32,545 bases of DNA from Microvirga aerilata (lineage in GTDB: Bacteria > Pseudomonadota > Alphaproteobacteria > Rhizobiales > Beijerinckiaceae). Positions 25,182-32,493 of this stretch are shown piece after piece. The DNA is taken from contig NZ_JAEQMY010000050.1 in NCBI RefSeq assembly GCF_016743775.1, positions 1-32,545 of the forward strand, given 5' to 3'. The notes beneath the pieces were generated by a model. That model searched no databases, was not told where the DNA came from, and saw only the letters and a list, made by a program, of their open reading frames with translations. Numbering within the stretch: position 1 is the stretch's first letter; every line of letters begins with the position of its first letter. A program made the translations under genes and the position numbers.

Positions 25182-26176
25182 TGCCCGATCTCTCGTCCTG
25201 GATGGCCCGCAACCGCTGGGTCTGGTCCCTGATCGGGGTTCTGATCCTGTGGGGAATCTTAAGCCTCATCACCGACCGCGTCAGCCTGCACTCCCTGTCG
25301 GGCGTTGCGACCTCGGCGTCCTTCCTGGTGCTGGCGGCCCTGGGGCAGATGTTCGTGGTCACCACCGGGCGGGGCAACATCGACCTGTCCATTGCGAGCG
25401 TCATTGCGCTGAGCGCCTTCGTGGGGCTGATCGTCATCGGCGGCAACGATGGACGCATTGCGGTCGGCCTGCTGGCCGTGCTCGGCATCGGGCTCGCGGT
25501 CGGGGCCACGAACGCGGTTCTGGTCGTGCTCTTCCGCATCCCGGCCATGATCGCGACCCTGGCCACCGGCTACGTGCTCGCAACCACGACGCTGATCGCA
25601 AACCGCTCCATCGCAGGGGCGGTGGCAAGCCCGGCGCTGGCCTTCGTGGCCGGGGGCAAGGTGGGCGGCGTGCCGGTGATGTTTCTGATCGCGCTCGCGG
25701 CGGTGGCCCTGTCGAGCCTTGTGCTAGGGAAACTCGCCTATGGGCGCACCCTTTCGGCCACAGGGCAGAATGCCAGGGCGGCGCGGCTGGCGGGCGTCAG
25801 AACCGGACGGGTGACGGCCACGGCCTTCGTGATCAGCTCCGTGCTGGCGGCTCTCGACGGCGCCCTGCTCAGCGCCTATGTAGGCGGCGCCTTCCTCGAG
25901 ATGGGGGCTCCCTACCTGCTCCAGTCCGTAGGCGCCGTGGTGCTCGGCGGCTCGCTCATCTTCGGCGGCAGCTCGACCGCCGTAGGGACCCTGTTCGGGT
26001 GCATCCTGCTCGTTCTCATCGTCACCACCATGCAGATCACAGGCCTGCCGCCGGGGACGCAGGACATCGTTCAAGGGCTTGTCATCATCGGCGTTCTGGC
26101 CTTGGCGGGTCGGCCGGTTCTGAGACGGATCGTCCGGGCCGAGCCAAAGGCCGCCCGAGGGGCGGGGGCGCAGTAG
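25181..26176 (+). CDS. Sugar ABC transporter permease (RbsC type), second system
   Basis: A 331-residue BPD_transp_2 permease whose ATG shares a base with the stop of the fused gene (TGATG). Seen: FLVLAALGQMFVVTTGRGNIDLSIAS (residues about 48-73), IPAMIATLATGYVLATTT, GRTLSATGQNARAARLAGVRT and GAVVLGGSLIFGGSSTAVG. It would pair with the permease part of the fused protein to form the pore. The C-terminus is basic and Ala/Gly-rich. The importer thus has receptor, ATPase-permease and permease in one unit of three genes. Confidence 0.92.
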   Translation: MPDLSSWMARNRWVWSLIGVLILWGILSLITDRVSLHSLSGVATSASFLVLAALGQMFVVTTGRGNIDLSIASVIALSAFVGLIVIGGNDGRIAVGLLAVLGIGLAVGATNAVLVVLFRIPAMIATLATGYVLATTTLIANRSIAGAVASPALAFVAGGKVGGVPVMFLIALAAVALSSLVLGKLAYGRTLSATGQNARAARLAGVRTGRVTATAFVISSVLAALDGALLSAYVGGAFLEMGAPYLLQSVGAVVLGGSLIFGGSSTAVGTLFGCILLVLIVTTMQITGLPPGTQDIVQGLVIIGVLALAGRPVLRRIVRAEPKAARGAGAQ

Positions 26177-26194
26177 AAGGCGAGGGAGCCGTTC

Positions 26195-26205
26195 TGGTAT
26201 GATAA
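26195..26205 (+). promoter_or_regulatory. Putative NanR-like regulator site upstream of gntR
   Basis: TGGTATGATAA lies 110 bases before the gntR start and differs from the 13691/21452 sites only at position 10. It is preceded by TTC rather than AAAC. It suggests autoregulation of the regulator gene. Confidence 0.55.
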
Positions 26206-26314
26206 GTGTTGCAGTGCAGCGCCTCGATGATAGAGCGGGAGCCGATTGTTGAACGTGCAGCGCCCACCCAGCCGGGTTGGGCCGGTCGAAGGTTGAAGGT
26301 ACTCGGGTCTCAAG

Positions 26315-27031
26315 ATGGAAGCCATTGTTCGCCGCAAGTTGTCTCATGAAGTGCTCGATCGCCTGATCGGCGCCATCGAGGCCGGAGAGTACGAGCCGGG
26401 CACGCAGCTGCCGTCGGAGCGGGAGCTGATGGCGCGCTTCGGGGTTGGGCGCCCGGCCATCCGCGAGGCCATGCAGACGCTGCAGCAGATGGGGCTGATC
26501 CGCATCAACCATGGCGAGCGGGCCCGGGTGATCCTGCCCACGCCGGAGACGATCATCGACCAGATCACGGGTGCGATGCTCCAGCTCCTGTCGAGCAATC
26601 CCCGCGGGCTCAACGATCTCAAGGAAGCGCGCATCTTCTTCGAGGTCGGTCTTGCCCGGGTGGCCACCCAGCGGGCGACCCGGGAGGGCCTGGAGCAGCT
26701 GCGCCGGGCTCTCATCGCCTGCCAGGAGGCTCGCGGCGATGCCGCCCGGTTCGTGGCCGCCGACATGGCGTTTCACCACCAGATCGCCTCCATGTCCGGC
26801 AATCTCCTGATCGCGGCGATCAGTCAGGGCATGCTGGATTGGCTGAGCCGCTTCAAGCGCGAGCTCGTTTCCGCCCGCGGCGCCGAGCGCCTGACCCTGG
26901 AAGAGCACGAGCGGATCTACAAGGCCATCGCGGCCGGCGACCCCGAGGCTGCCGCCAAGGCCATGTCGGACCACCTGACGCGGGCCAACAGCTTGTATTC
27001 CGTCCTTGCCATGACCCAACCCGAGGACTGA
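26315..27031 (+). CDS. GntR-family (FadR/FCD) transcriptional regulator, NanR-like
   Basis: A 238-residue one-component regulator. The winged helix-turn-helix spans about residues 8-72 (LSHEVLDRLIGAI, LPSERELMARFGVGRPAIRE) and an FCD ligand domain spans about 90-225 with metal-type His residues in ADMAFHHQIAS and EEHERIYKAI, plus AMSDHLTRA. Much of it, including LIRINHGERARV and TPETIIDQITG, recalls the E. coli sialic-acid regulator NanR, which binds repeated GGTATA. GGTAT-containing sites occur upstream of this gene and four other units in the locus, so it is the likely local repressor, relieved by a pathway sugar acid. It is a stand-alone gene with a weak ribosome site before ATG 26315. Confidence 0.9.
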   Translation: MEAIVRRKLSHEVLDRLIGAIEAGEYEPGTQLPSERELMARFGVGRPAIREAMQTLQQMGLIRINHGERARVILPTPETIIDQITGAMLQLLSSNPRGLNDLKEARIFFEVGLARVATQRATREGLEQLRRALIACQEARGDAARFVAADMAFHHQIASMSGNLLIAAISQGMLDWLSRFKRELVSARGAERLTLEEHERIYKAIAAGDPEAAAKAMSDHLTRANSLYSVLAMTQPED

Positions 27032-27121
27032 TCAGAAAGCGAGGAACAGGCCCGTCGCCGGGACGCCTGCACGCACCTGTAGTGGTTTGTCTCCGGCAGA
27101 TCTCCGGCAGGTCAAACTGCT

Positions 27122-27167
27122 TCACCGGTGCCTACCGGTATCTCCACCGGTGCCTGACCGGTATTTC
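27122..27167. repeat. Two GGTAT-bearing tandem repeats upstream of the RuBisCO-like gene
   Basis: Two near-identical copies of about 22-23 bases follow each other: CACCGGTGCCTACCGGTAT from 27124 and CACCGGTGCCTGACCGGTAT from 27146. Each ends in GGTAT (27137 and 27160), the core of the proposed regulator sites. Just before them TCTCCGGCAG is also duplicated 11 bases apart (27090 and 27101). They may be extra operator copies or a folded leader. Confidence 0.7.
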
Positions 27168-27225
27168 CTGTCACTTGCAGTGACGGGCCTGCCATCCGGG
27201 GAAATAGTTGTTGCTTTTCTCCCAC

Positions 27226-27236
27226 TGGTATAATCA
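27226..27236 (+). promoter_or_regulatory. Putative NanR-like site and promoter of the RLP-oiaK-apnO unit
   Basis: TGGTATAATCA at 27226-27236 has a perfect GGTATA hexamer and contains TATAAT, an ideal -10 box with the extended TGG. It is followed by CTATATGAG. If it is both promoter and operator, binding of the regulator would block polymerase directly. A leader of about 235 bases would separate it from the RuBisCO-like gene. Confidence 0.6.
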
Positions 27237-27274
27237 CTATATGAGATAGAATAAGAACAGGAATCGCCGAAGTG

Positions 27275-27312
27275 GAAACCTGCAAGTGGAAGGAAAGAGA
27301 AACCTGCAAGTG
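27275..27312. repeat. Two 14-base direct repeats in the leader
   Basis: GAAACCTGCAAGTG occurs at 27275-27288 and again at 27299-27312, 24 bases apart. CACTTGCA at 27172-27179 is the complement of part of it, so leader folding is possible. No riboswitch class is recognised. The remainder of 27032-27479 holds no gene that I can support. Confidence 0.7.
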
Positions 27313-27479
27313 AAGAGTCACTCCATTGGCACGCCACTTGAACTTCCATGCCGCAACGGAACTCGCGGGGAGGGTGCCTGGAGGCTCGTCCACCCCGTCT
27401 CCCCTGCCGGGGCGATGCCGCTTCTTTCCGCCAGCCCTTGGCTCGGCACGTTCAGTAACAGCTTCGGGAACAGCACAGG

Positions 27480-28754
27480 ATGAATGCAGTGACAGAGCCG
27501 ACCCGCATCGAGGCCGATTATCTCATCGAGACCGCCTACGATCCTCGTCAGGCTGCCGAGGCCATGGCGGGCGAGCAGTCCAGCGGCACCTTCGTGCCCA
27601 TTCCGGGCGAGACGCCTGAACTCAAGGAGCGCTCCGCCGCCCGCATCGAGCGCCTGGAGATCGTCGAGGAGGTGGACGGGCCCTCGCTGCCCGGCGCCAG
27701 CCGTCCGAAGGGCGAGGACGCTGCCTACCGGCGCGCCCGCGTGACCCTGTCCTGGCCCATCGACAATTTCGGCCCATCCCTGCCGAACCTCATGGCCACC
27801 GTGGCCGGCAATCTGTTCGAACTGAAGCAGTTCTCCGGCCTGCGCCTTCTCGACCTGCGTCTGCCGTCGATCTTTGCCGGTGCCTATCCCGGTCCGAAAT
27901 TCGGCATTGCCGGCACGCGCAGGCTCGCCGGAGTGGAAGGGCGGCCGATCATCGGCACCATCATCAAGCCGAGCGTTGGCTTCGGGCCCCGAGAAACGGC
28001 GGCCCTGACGAAGACCTTGTGCGAAGCCGGCATCGATTTCATCAAGGATGACGAGTTGCAGTCAGACGGGCCTCATTGCCCGTTCGACGAGCGGGCCCGC
28101 GCCGTCATGCGCGTCATCAACGATCATGCGGATCGCACGGGCAAGAAGGTGATGTTCGCCTTCAACATCACGGGCGACCTCGACCAGATGCGCCGCCGCC
28201 ACGATCTCGTCCGCGATCTCGGCGGCACGTGCATCATGGCAAGCCTCAACTCGGTTGGCCTCGTCGGCATGATCGAGCTCGGTCGCTTCGCGGAGCTGCC
28301 CATCCATGCGCATCGCAACGGCTGGGGCTATCTCTCCCGCGAGCCGATGCTCGGATGGTCTTATGTGGCCTGGCAGAAGATCTGGCGGCTGGCCGGCGCC
28401 GATCACATGCACGTCAACGGTCTCAGCAACAAGTTCTGTGAGGACGACGACAGCGTCATCGCCTCGGCCCGCGCCTGCCTCACGCCGATGTTCGCGGACA
28501 AGCCCTGCATCTCCATGCCGGTCTTCTCCTCGGGGCAGTCGGCCAAGCAGGCACCGGGCACGTTCGCGGCGCTTGGAACGACCGACCTCATCTTTGCTGC
28601 AGGCGGTGGAATCATGGCTCATCCGGATGGGCCTGCCGCCGGCGTGGCAAGCCTGTGCGAGGCCTGGGAGGCGGCAACGGCCCACGTGCCCTTGGCCGAA
28701 TATGCCAAAGACCGTCCGGCCCTCGCCAAGGCGCTGGAGGCCTATGCGGCATGA
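27480..28754 (+). CDS. RuBisCO-like protein, probable 3-oxo-isoapionate-4-phosphate cleaving enzyme (OiaT/OiaX type)
   Basis: A 424-residue form IV RuBisCO-like protein. Catalytic marks of the fold are kept: Lys163 in GTIIKPSVG, the carbamate-type metal site DFIKDDE (Lys189, Asp191, Glu192), His278-Arg279 in HAHRNGWG, Lys318 in the loop-6 equivalent NGLSNKF, Ser350/351 in PVFSSG and GGG at 375-377 for phosphate. The N-terminal domain is short. In the D-apionate pathway such proteins act on 3-oxo-isoapionate 4-phosphate: OiaX decarboxylates it to L-erythrulose 1-phosphate, while OiaT hydrolyses it to glycolate and 3-phosphoglycerate. No tetrulose-phosphate isomerase is visible here, which mildly favours OiaT. 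The kinase and ApnO genes overlap it in series. It is not a CO2-fixing RuBisCO. Confidence 0.85.
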   Translation: MNAVTEPTRIEADYLIETAYDPRQAAEAMAGEQSSGTFVPIPGETPELKERSAARIERLEIVEEVDGPSLPGASRPKGEDAAYRRARVTLSWPIDNFGPSLPNLMATVAGNLFELKQFSGLRLLDLRLPSIFAGAYPGPKFGIAGTRRLAGVEGRPIIGTIIKPSVGFGPRETAALTKTLCEAGIDFIKDDELQSDGPHCPFDERARAVMRVINDHADRTGKKVMFAFNITGDLDQMRRRHDLVRDLGGTCIMASLNSVGLVGMIELGRFAELPIHAHRNGWGYLSREPMLGWSYVAWQKIWRLAGADHMHVNGLSNKFCEDDDSVIASARACLTPMFADKPCISMPVFSSGQSAKQAPGTFAALGTTDLIFAAGGGIMAHPDGPAAGVASLCEAWEAATAHVPLAEYAKDRPALAKALEAYAA

Positions 28755-30151
28755 ACGGGTCGGGTCAAAACCTCCCGGACGGCCTGCTGCTCACCTATTA
28801 CGGTGACGACTATACCGGCTCGTCGGCGGTGATGGAGGTGATGACCTTCGCAGGCCTGCCGACGGTGATGTTCCTCGATGTGCCGACGCCCGCGCAGCTT
28901 GCCGCCTTTCGCGGGTATCGCGCCGTAGGAGTGGCCGGCATATCCCGTTCGCAGAGCCCCGCCTGGATGGAGGAGCATCTGCCGCCGATCTTCCGCGAGC
29001 TTGGAAAGCTCGGCGCTCCGATTGCCCACTACAAGGTCTGCTCGACGTTCGATTCCGCGCCGCATGTGGGTTCCATCGGCAAAGCGGTCGAACTGGCTGA
29101 GCCTATCCTGGGCGGCACCTGGCATCCGCTCGTCGTCGGCGCTCCGGCGCTGTCGCGCTTCCAGGCCTTCGGCAATCTCTTCGCCGCCATCGCAGGAGAG
29201 GGTTATCGCCTGGACCGGCATCCCGTGATGGCGCGCCACCCGGTCACGCCGATGGACGAGGCGGACGTGCTGCGCCATCTCGCGCGCCAGACGAGCAAGG
29301 CGAGCGGCCTCGTCGACTTTGTCGCCATGAAGCAGGGGCGGGCGGATGAGCGGCTCGCTTTCGTGAGAGGCAACGGAGCCGAGATCGTCGCCCTGGATGT
29401 TCTGGACGAGGAGACGCTTGCGGAGGCAGGCCGCCTCGTCTGGGAGCATCGCGGCGACCGACTGCTCGCTGTCGGGTCCCAGGGCATCGAGTACGCACTC
29501 GTCGCCCACTGGCGACAGCGCGGCTTGATACCGCCGGACGTGCCGGCTTTCCGGGCGCCGGCCGTGGAACGCATCGTCGCCGTCTCGGGCTCGTGCTCCC
29601 CCATCACCGCCGGGCAGATCGCCTACGCCGAGACCCATGGATTTACGGCGCTGCCGCTCGACGCGACACGCGCTGTCGATGCGGCCGAGTGGCAACGCGA
29701 GATCGGACGGGCAACCGAGCAGGCGCTGCGCCTGCTGGGCGAGGGCAGGGACCCCCTGGTCTACACCGCACGAGGCCCGGACGATCCTGCCGTGAGCGAT
29801 CTGAACCAGGCCATCGCTGCAAGCGGCGTGCCATCCAGCACCGTCAACGATCGCATCGGCAACGGCCTCGGGCGCCTGCTCGATGCCACTTTGCGCGAAA
29901 GCCGGCTGACGCGCGCCGTCATCGCCGGCGGCGATACGTCGGGCCACGCCAGCCTTGCCCTCGGCATCTTCGCCCTCACGGCTCTTGCTCCGATCGCGCC
30001 GGGCTCGCCCCTGTGCCGTGCCCATTCCGATGACCCCGCTCATGAGGGGCTCGAAATCACGCTCAAGGGCGGTCAGGTCGGAGCTCCCGATTTCTTTTGC
30101 GCCGTAAAACGGGGTGGCGCTCCCAGTCACAATGGAGGAACCAGGATATGA
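28751..30151 (+). CDS. oiaK: DUF1537 four-carbon acid-sugar kinase family, probable 3-oxo-isoapionate kinase
   Basis: A 466-residue ATP-dependent sugar-acid kinase. Seen: the N-terminal DDYTGSSAVME motif (residues 19-29) of the sugar-binding domain, VCSTFDSAPHVGSIGKA (near 97-113), ARHPVTPMDEADVLRHL (near 160-176), and the C-terminal nucleotide domain with VSGSCSPITAGQIAYA and IAGGDTSGHASLALGI. In the apionate pathway this family phosphorylates 3-oxo-isoapionate before cleavage by the RuBisCO-like protein. The ATG at 28751 overlaps the upstream stop by 4 bases, and its own stop overlaps the next start by 4 bases. Kinases of this family also act on erythronate or threonate derivatives, so the substrate is inferred from the neighbours. 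Confidence 0.85.
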   Translation: MNGSGQNLPDGLLLTYYGDDYTGSSAVMEVMTFAGLPTVMFLDVPTPAQLAAFRGYRAVGVAGISRSQSPAWMEEHLPPIFRELGKLGAPIAHYKVCSTFDSAPHVGSIGKAVELAEPILGGTWHPLVVGAPALSRFQAFGNLFAAIAGEGYRLDRHPVMARHPVTPMDEADVLRHLARQTSKASGLVDFVAMKQGRADERLAFVRGNGAEIVALDVLDEETLAEAGRLVWEHRGDRLLAVGSQGIEYALVAHWRQRGLIPPDVPAFRAPAVERIVAVSGSCSPITAGQIAYAETHGFTALPLDATRAVDAAEWQREIGRATEQALRLLGEGRDPLVYTARGPDDPAVSDLNQAIAASGVPSSTVNDRIGNGLGRLLDATLRESRLTRAVIAGGDTSGHASLALGIFALTALAPIAPGSPLCRAHSDDPAHEGLEITLKGGQVGAPDFFCAVKRGGAPSHNGGTRI

Positions 30152-30999
30152 CAAAGATCGCACTGCTCGGCGCCGGTGGAAAAATGGGGGTCCGTCTTGC
30201 CTCCAACCTCAAGGGCTCCCCTTACGAGGTTTTCCATGTGGAGGTTTCCGAGGAAGGCCGTCAAAGGCTCAAGACCGTCGTTGGTGCCGATTGCGTCGAC
30301 CGCGATGTGGCTCTGGGCGAGGCTGACGTCGTGATCATGGCGGTTCCCGACCGCCTGATCGGCAAGATCGCCCACAGCTTCATCGATGTCGTGAAGCCCG
30401 GAACCGCAATCATCATGCTCGATGCGGCGGCCCCCTACGCTGGCGAGCTGCCGAACCGCGCGGACGTCACCTATTTCGTGACCCATCCCTGCCACCCGCC
30501 GATCTTCAACGATGAGACCGATCCCGCCGCCAAGAACGACTTCTTCGGGGGCGTCAAGGCCAAGCAGCACATTGTCTGCGCCCTGATGCAGGGCCCGGAG
30601 GAGCATTATGCCCTCTGCGAGGACGTCGCACGGACCATCTACAAGCCGGTCATGCGCTCGCACCGCTGCACCGTCGAGCATATCGCCATCATGGAGCCGG
30701 CGCTGTCGGAGACCATCGGGGCCACCCTGTGCCTCGCCCTCCGCGAGGCCACCGACGAGGCGGTCCGCCGCGGCGTTCCGCGCCAGGCTGCGGTGGATTT
30801 CATGCTGGGCCACCTCAACATCGAGCTCGCCATCGCATTCGAAGCCTTCCCCGAAGGCAAGTTCTCGGACGGTGCCCTCTACGCCATCGATCAAGCCCGG
30901 CCGCAGATCTTCCGCGAAGGATGGCTGGAGCGCATCTTCGATCCCGTGGCGGTCAAGAAGTCCGTCACCGAGATCTGCAATCCTCCCAAGGCAGCCTGA
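30148..30999 (+). CDS. apnO: Probable D-apionate oxidoisomerase (ApnO type)
   Basis: A 283-residue NAD-dependent enzyme of the phosphogluconate-dehydrogenase-like (PGDH_C) family. Seen: Rossmann GAGGKMGVRLA (residues 8-18), ADVVIMAVPD, VTHPCHPPIFNDE (a His-rich active-site motif near 113-125) and the helical C-terminal LALREATDEAVRRGVPRQAAVDFMLGHL. ApnO is known to oxidise D-apionate with skeletal rearrangement to 3-oxo-isoapionate. Start ATG 30148 lies downstream of GGAGGAACC and overlaps the kinase stop; an upstream in-frame extension overlaps the kinase and is unlikely. With the kinase and RuBisCO-like genes it forms a tightly coupled three-gene cassette. Confidence 0.82.
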   Translation: MTKIALLGAGGKMGVRLASNLKGSPYEVFHVEVSEEGRQRLKTVVGADCVDRDVALGEADVVIMAVPDRLIGKIAHSFIDVVKPGTAIIMLDAAAPYAGELPNRADVTYFVTHPCHPPIFNDETDPAAKNDFFGGVKAKQHIVCALMQGPEEHYALCEDVARTIYKPVMRSHRCTVEHIAIMEPALSETIGATLCLALREATDEAVRRGVPRQAAVDFMLGHLNIELAIAFEAFPEGKFSDGALYAIDQARPQIFREGWLERIFDPVAVKKSVTEICNPPKAA

Positions 31000-31013
31000 T
31001 CAGCCAACTGTTG

Positions 31014-31041
31014 CTTGGGCGGGCCGCGAGGCCTGCCCAAG
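31014..31041 (+). other. GNRA-capped stem-loop after apnO
   Basis: CTTGGGC (31014-31020) pairs with GCCCAAG (31035-31041). Inside, a G-T pair and GGCC/GGCC extend the stem to 12 bp, closed by a GCGA tetraloop. It begins 15 bases after the apnO stop and lacks a T tract. It probably stabilises the mRNA end or attenuates read-through into the PLP-enzyme gene. Confidence 0.6.
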
Positions 31042-31156
31042 TCGATCCCGAGAGGCGCAGCAATCCGATCGAGCGGGCAGGGTGCATCGACGATGGCGAT
31101 CGTCTATGACATCGTGGCGGAACACATTTCCCCGATCGCGACAGGTAGGATTGATC

Positions 31157-32239
31157 ATGAGCATCCAGACCCTCAAGGAAGAGGTGGCGCGGCAGTTCGG
31201 AACGCCTGCGGTCGTGATCGATCTGGACGTGATGGAGCGCAACATCGCCCGGCTGCAGGCTTTATGCGAAGCGGCAGGAGTCGCCAACCGGCCTCACATC
31301 AAGACGCACAAAAGCCCGGTCATCGCTTCCATGCAACGTGATGCCGGTGCCCGGGGCATCACCTGCCAGAAGCTCGGCGAGGCCGAGATCATGGCCGAAG
31401 CCGGTCTCGACGACATATTGATCTCCTACAACATCCTCGGCGAGGAGAAGCTCGATCGCCTCGGCCGGTTGCTTCAACAGGCGAAGGTTACGGTCGCGGC
31501 CGACAATCCAACTGTCGTCGCGGGCCTGCCACGGGCCGCTGCGATGGCGGGGCGTGACCTGAACGTCGTGGTCGAGTGCGATACCGGACGCAAGCGCGCC
31601 GGCGTCGAGACCGTGGCCGAGGCCGTTGCCCTGGCCAAGGATATCGCATCCCGTCCCGGTCTCACGTTTGCAGGATTCATGCTGTATCCGCCGGAAAATG
31701 CGATGACGGAGACGCAGGCCTTTCTCGACGCCGCTACAGCCGGCGTTCGGGACCTGGGCCTCGAGCCGCAGATGGTTTCCTCGGGCGGCACGCCCAACTT
31801 GGCCAATCTCGGAAGGATCAGGGGCGTAACCGAGCACCGGTCCGGAACATCGATCTTCAACGATCGCATGATGTTGGCGGCCGGCGTAGCGCAGCTCGAG
31901 GATTGCGCCCTGACGGTCTACTCCACGGTGGTGAGCCGCGCAGGCGCCGAGCGAGGCATTCTCGACGCAGGCTCGAAGACGCTGACGAGCGATACCGGCG
32001 GCCTGGAAGGGCATGGGCTCATCCTGGAGCATCCGCAGGCCAAGATCGCGCGGTTCGCGGAGGAGCATGGATTCCTGGATCTATCGGCTTGCAACGACCG
32101 CCCGCAGGTCGGCGACGTGGTTCGCATCATACCCAACCATGTCTGCGTCGTGGTCAATATGGTCGACCGGCTTGTCACTGTCCGCGACGGGGCGATTGTC
32201 GGCGAGCTGCCTGTTGCGGCGCGCGGTCGTTTGACGTGA
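31157..32239 (+). CDS. D-threonine aldolase / D-serine dehydratase-like PLP enzyme (fold type III)
   Basis: A 360-residue protein with an alanine-racemase-like N-terminal barrel and a C-terminal metal-binding beta domain. Seen: GTPAVVIDLDVMERNI (residues 15-30), the cofactor Lys49 in RPHIKTHKS (45-53), ITCQKLGEAEIMAEAGLDDI, and the metal ligands His328 and Cys330 in PNHVCVVVN. Family members act as metal-activated beta-hydroxy amino-acid aldolases or dehydratases. Its place at the end of an apionate cassette is unexplained: it might use glycine or glyoxylate derived from glycolate, or be an independent gene. ATG 31157 follows AGGATTGATC. It starts 157 bases after apnO, so co-transcription is possible but not tight. 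Confidence 0.85.
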   Translation: MSIQTLKEEVARQFGTPAVVIDLDVMERNIARLQALCEAAGVANRPHIKTHKSPVIASMQRDAGARGITCQKLGEAEIMAEAGLDDILISYNILGEEKLDRLGRLLQQAKVTVAADNPTVVAGLPRAAAMAGRDLNVVVECDTGRKRAGVETVAEAVALAKDIASRPGLTFAGFMLYPPENAMTETQAFLDAATAGVRDLGLEPQMVSSGGTPNLANLGRIRGVTEHRSGTSIFNDRMMLAAGVAQLEDCALTVYSTVVSRAGAERGILDAGSKTLTSDTGGLEGHGLILEHPQAKIARFAEEHGFLDLSACNDRPQVGDVVRIIPNHVCVVVNMVDRLVTVRDGAIVGELPVAARGRLT

Positions 32240-32256
32240 GCCATCAAACGTCAAAA

Positions 32257-32284
32257 AGCCCCCGACGTTTTTTGCGCGGGGGCT
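32257..32284 (-). terminator. Rho-independent terminator of the rRNA/tRNA operon (minus strand)
   Basis: On the minus strand, AGCCCCC (32284-32278) pairs with GGGGGCT (32263-32257) and is followed by TTTTTGACG. It lies 13 bases past the tRNA CCA end, the right place to end the rRNA-tRNA transcript. It also faces the end of the convergent PLP-enzyme gene, but on the plus strand there is no T tract after it. Confidence 0.85.
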
Positions 32285-32297
32285 ATGTGGTGTGGAT

Positions 32298-32374
<77 letters not shown>

Positions 32375-32383
32375 CCAATCATG

Positions 32384-32409
32384 GCCTTTGAAGCAGGGGC
32401 TTCAAAGGC
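32384..32409 (-). other. Processing stem between 5S rRNA and tRNA-fMet
   Basis: GCCTTTGAAGC at 32384-32394 is the perfect complement of GCTTCAAAGGC at 32399-32409, with a 4-base loop. It lies between the two RNA genes, where spacer helices direct RNase processing. A second CCGCGG pair lies closer to 5S. Confidence 0.6.
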
Positions 32410-32493
32410 GAAGAAGCCGACAAACACAAACCGCGGCGCTCCTGAGAGACACCGCGGTGTGATTGTCAGAGACTGTAAAGAGGCGTTGTCCTT

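Noticed and set aside
27480..28754. Genuine CO2-fixing RuBisCO or MtnW-type enolase
   Set aside because: Gene neighbours belong to the apionate route, with no small subunit, phosphoribulokinase or methionine-salvage genes.
31000..31156. Small gene between apnO and the PLP enzyme (frame from about 31094)
   Set aside because: No ribosome site, and the frame runs on into the next gene out of phase; the region instead holds a stem-loop.
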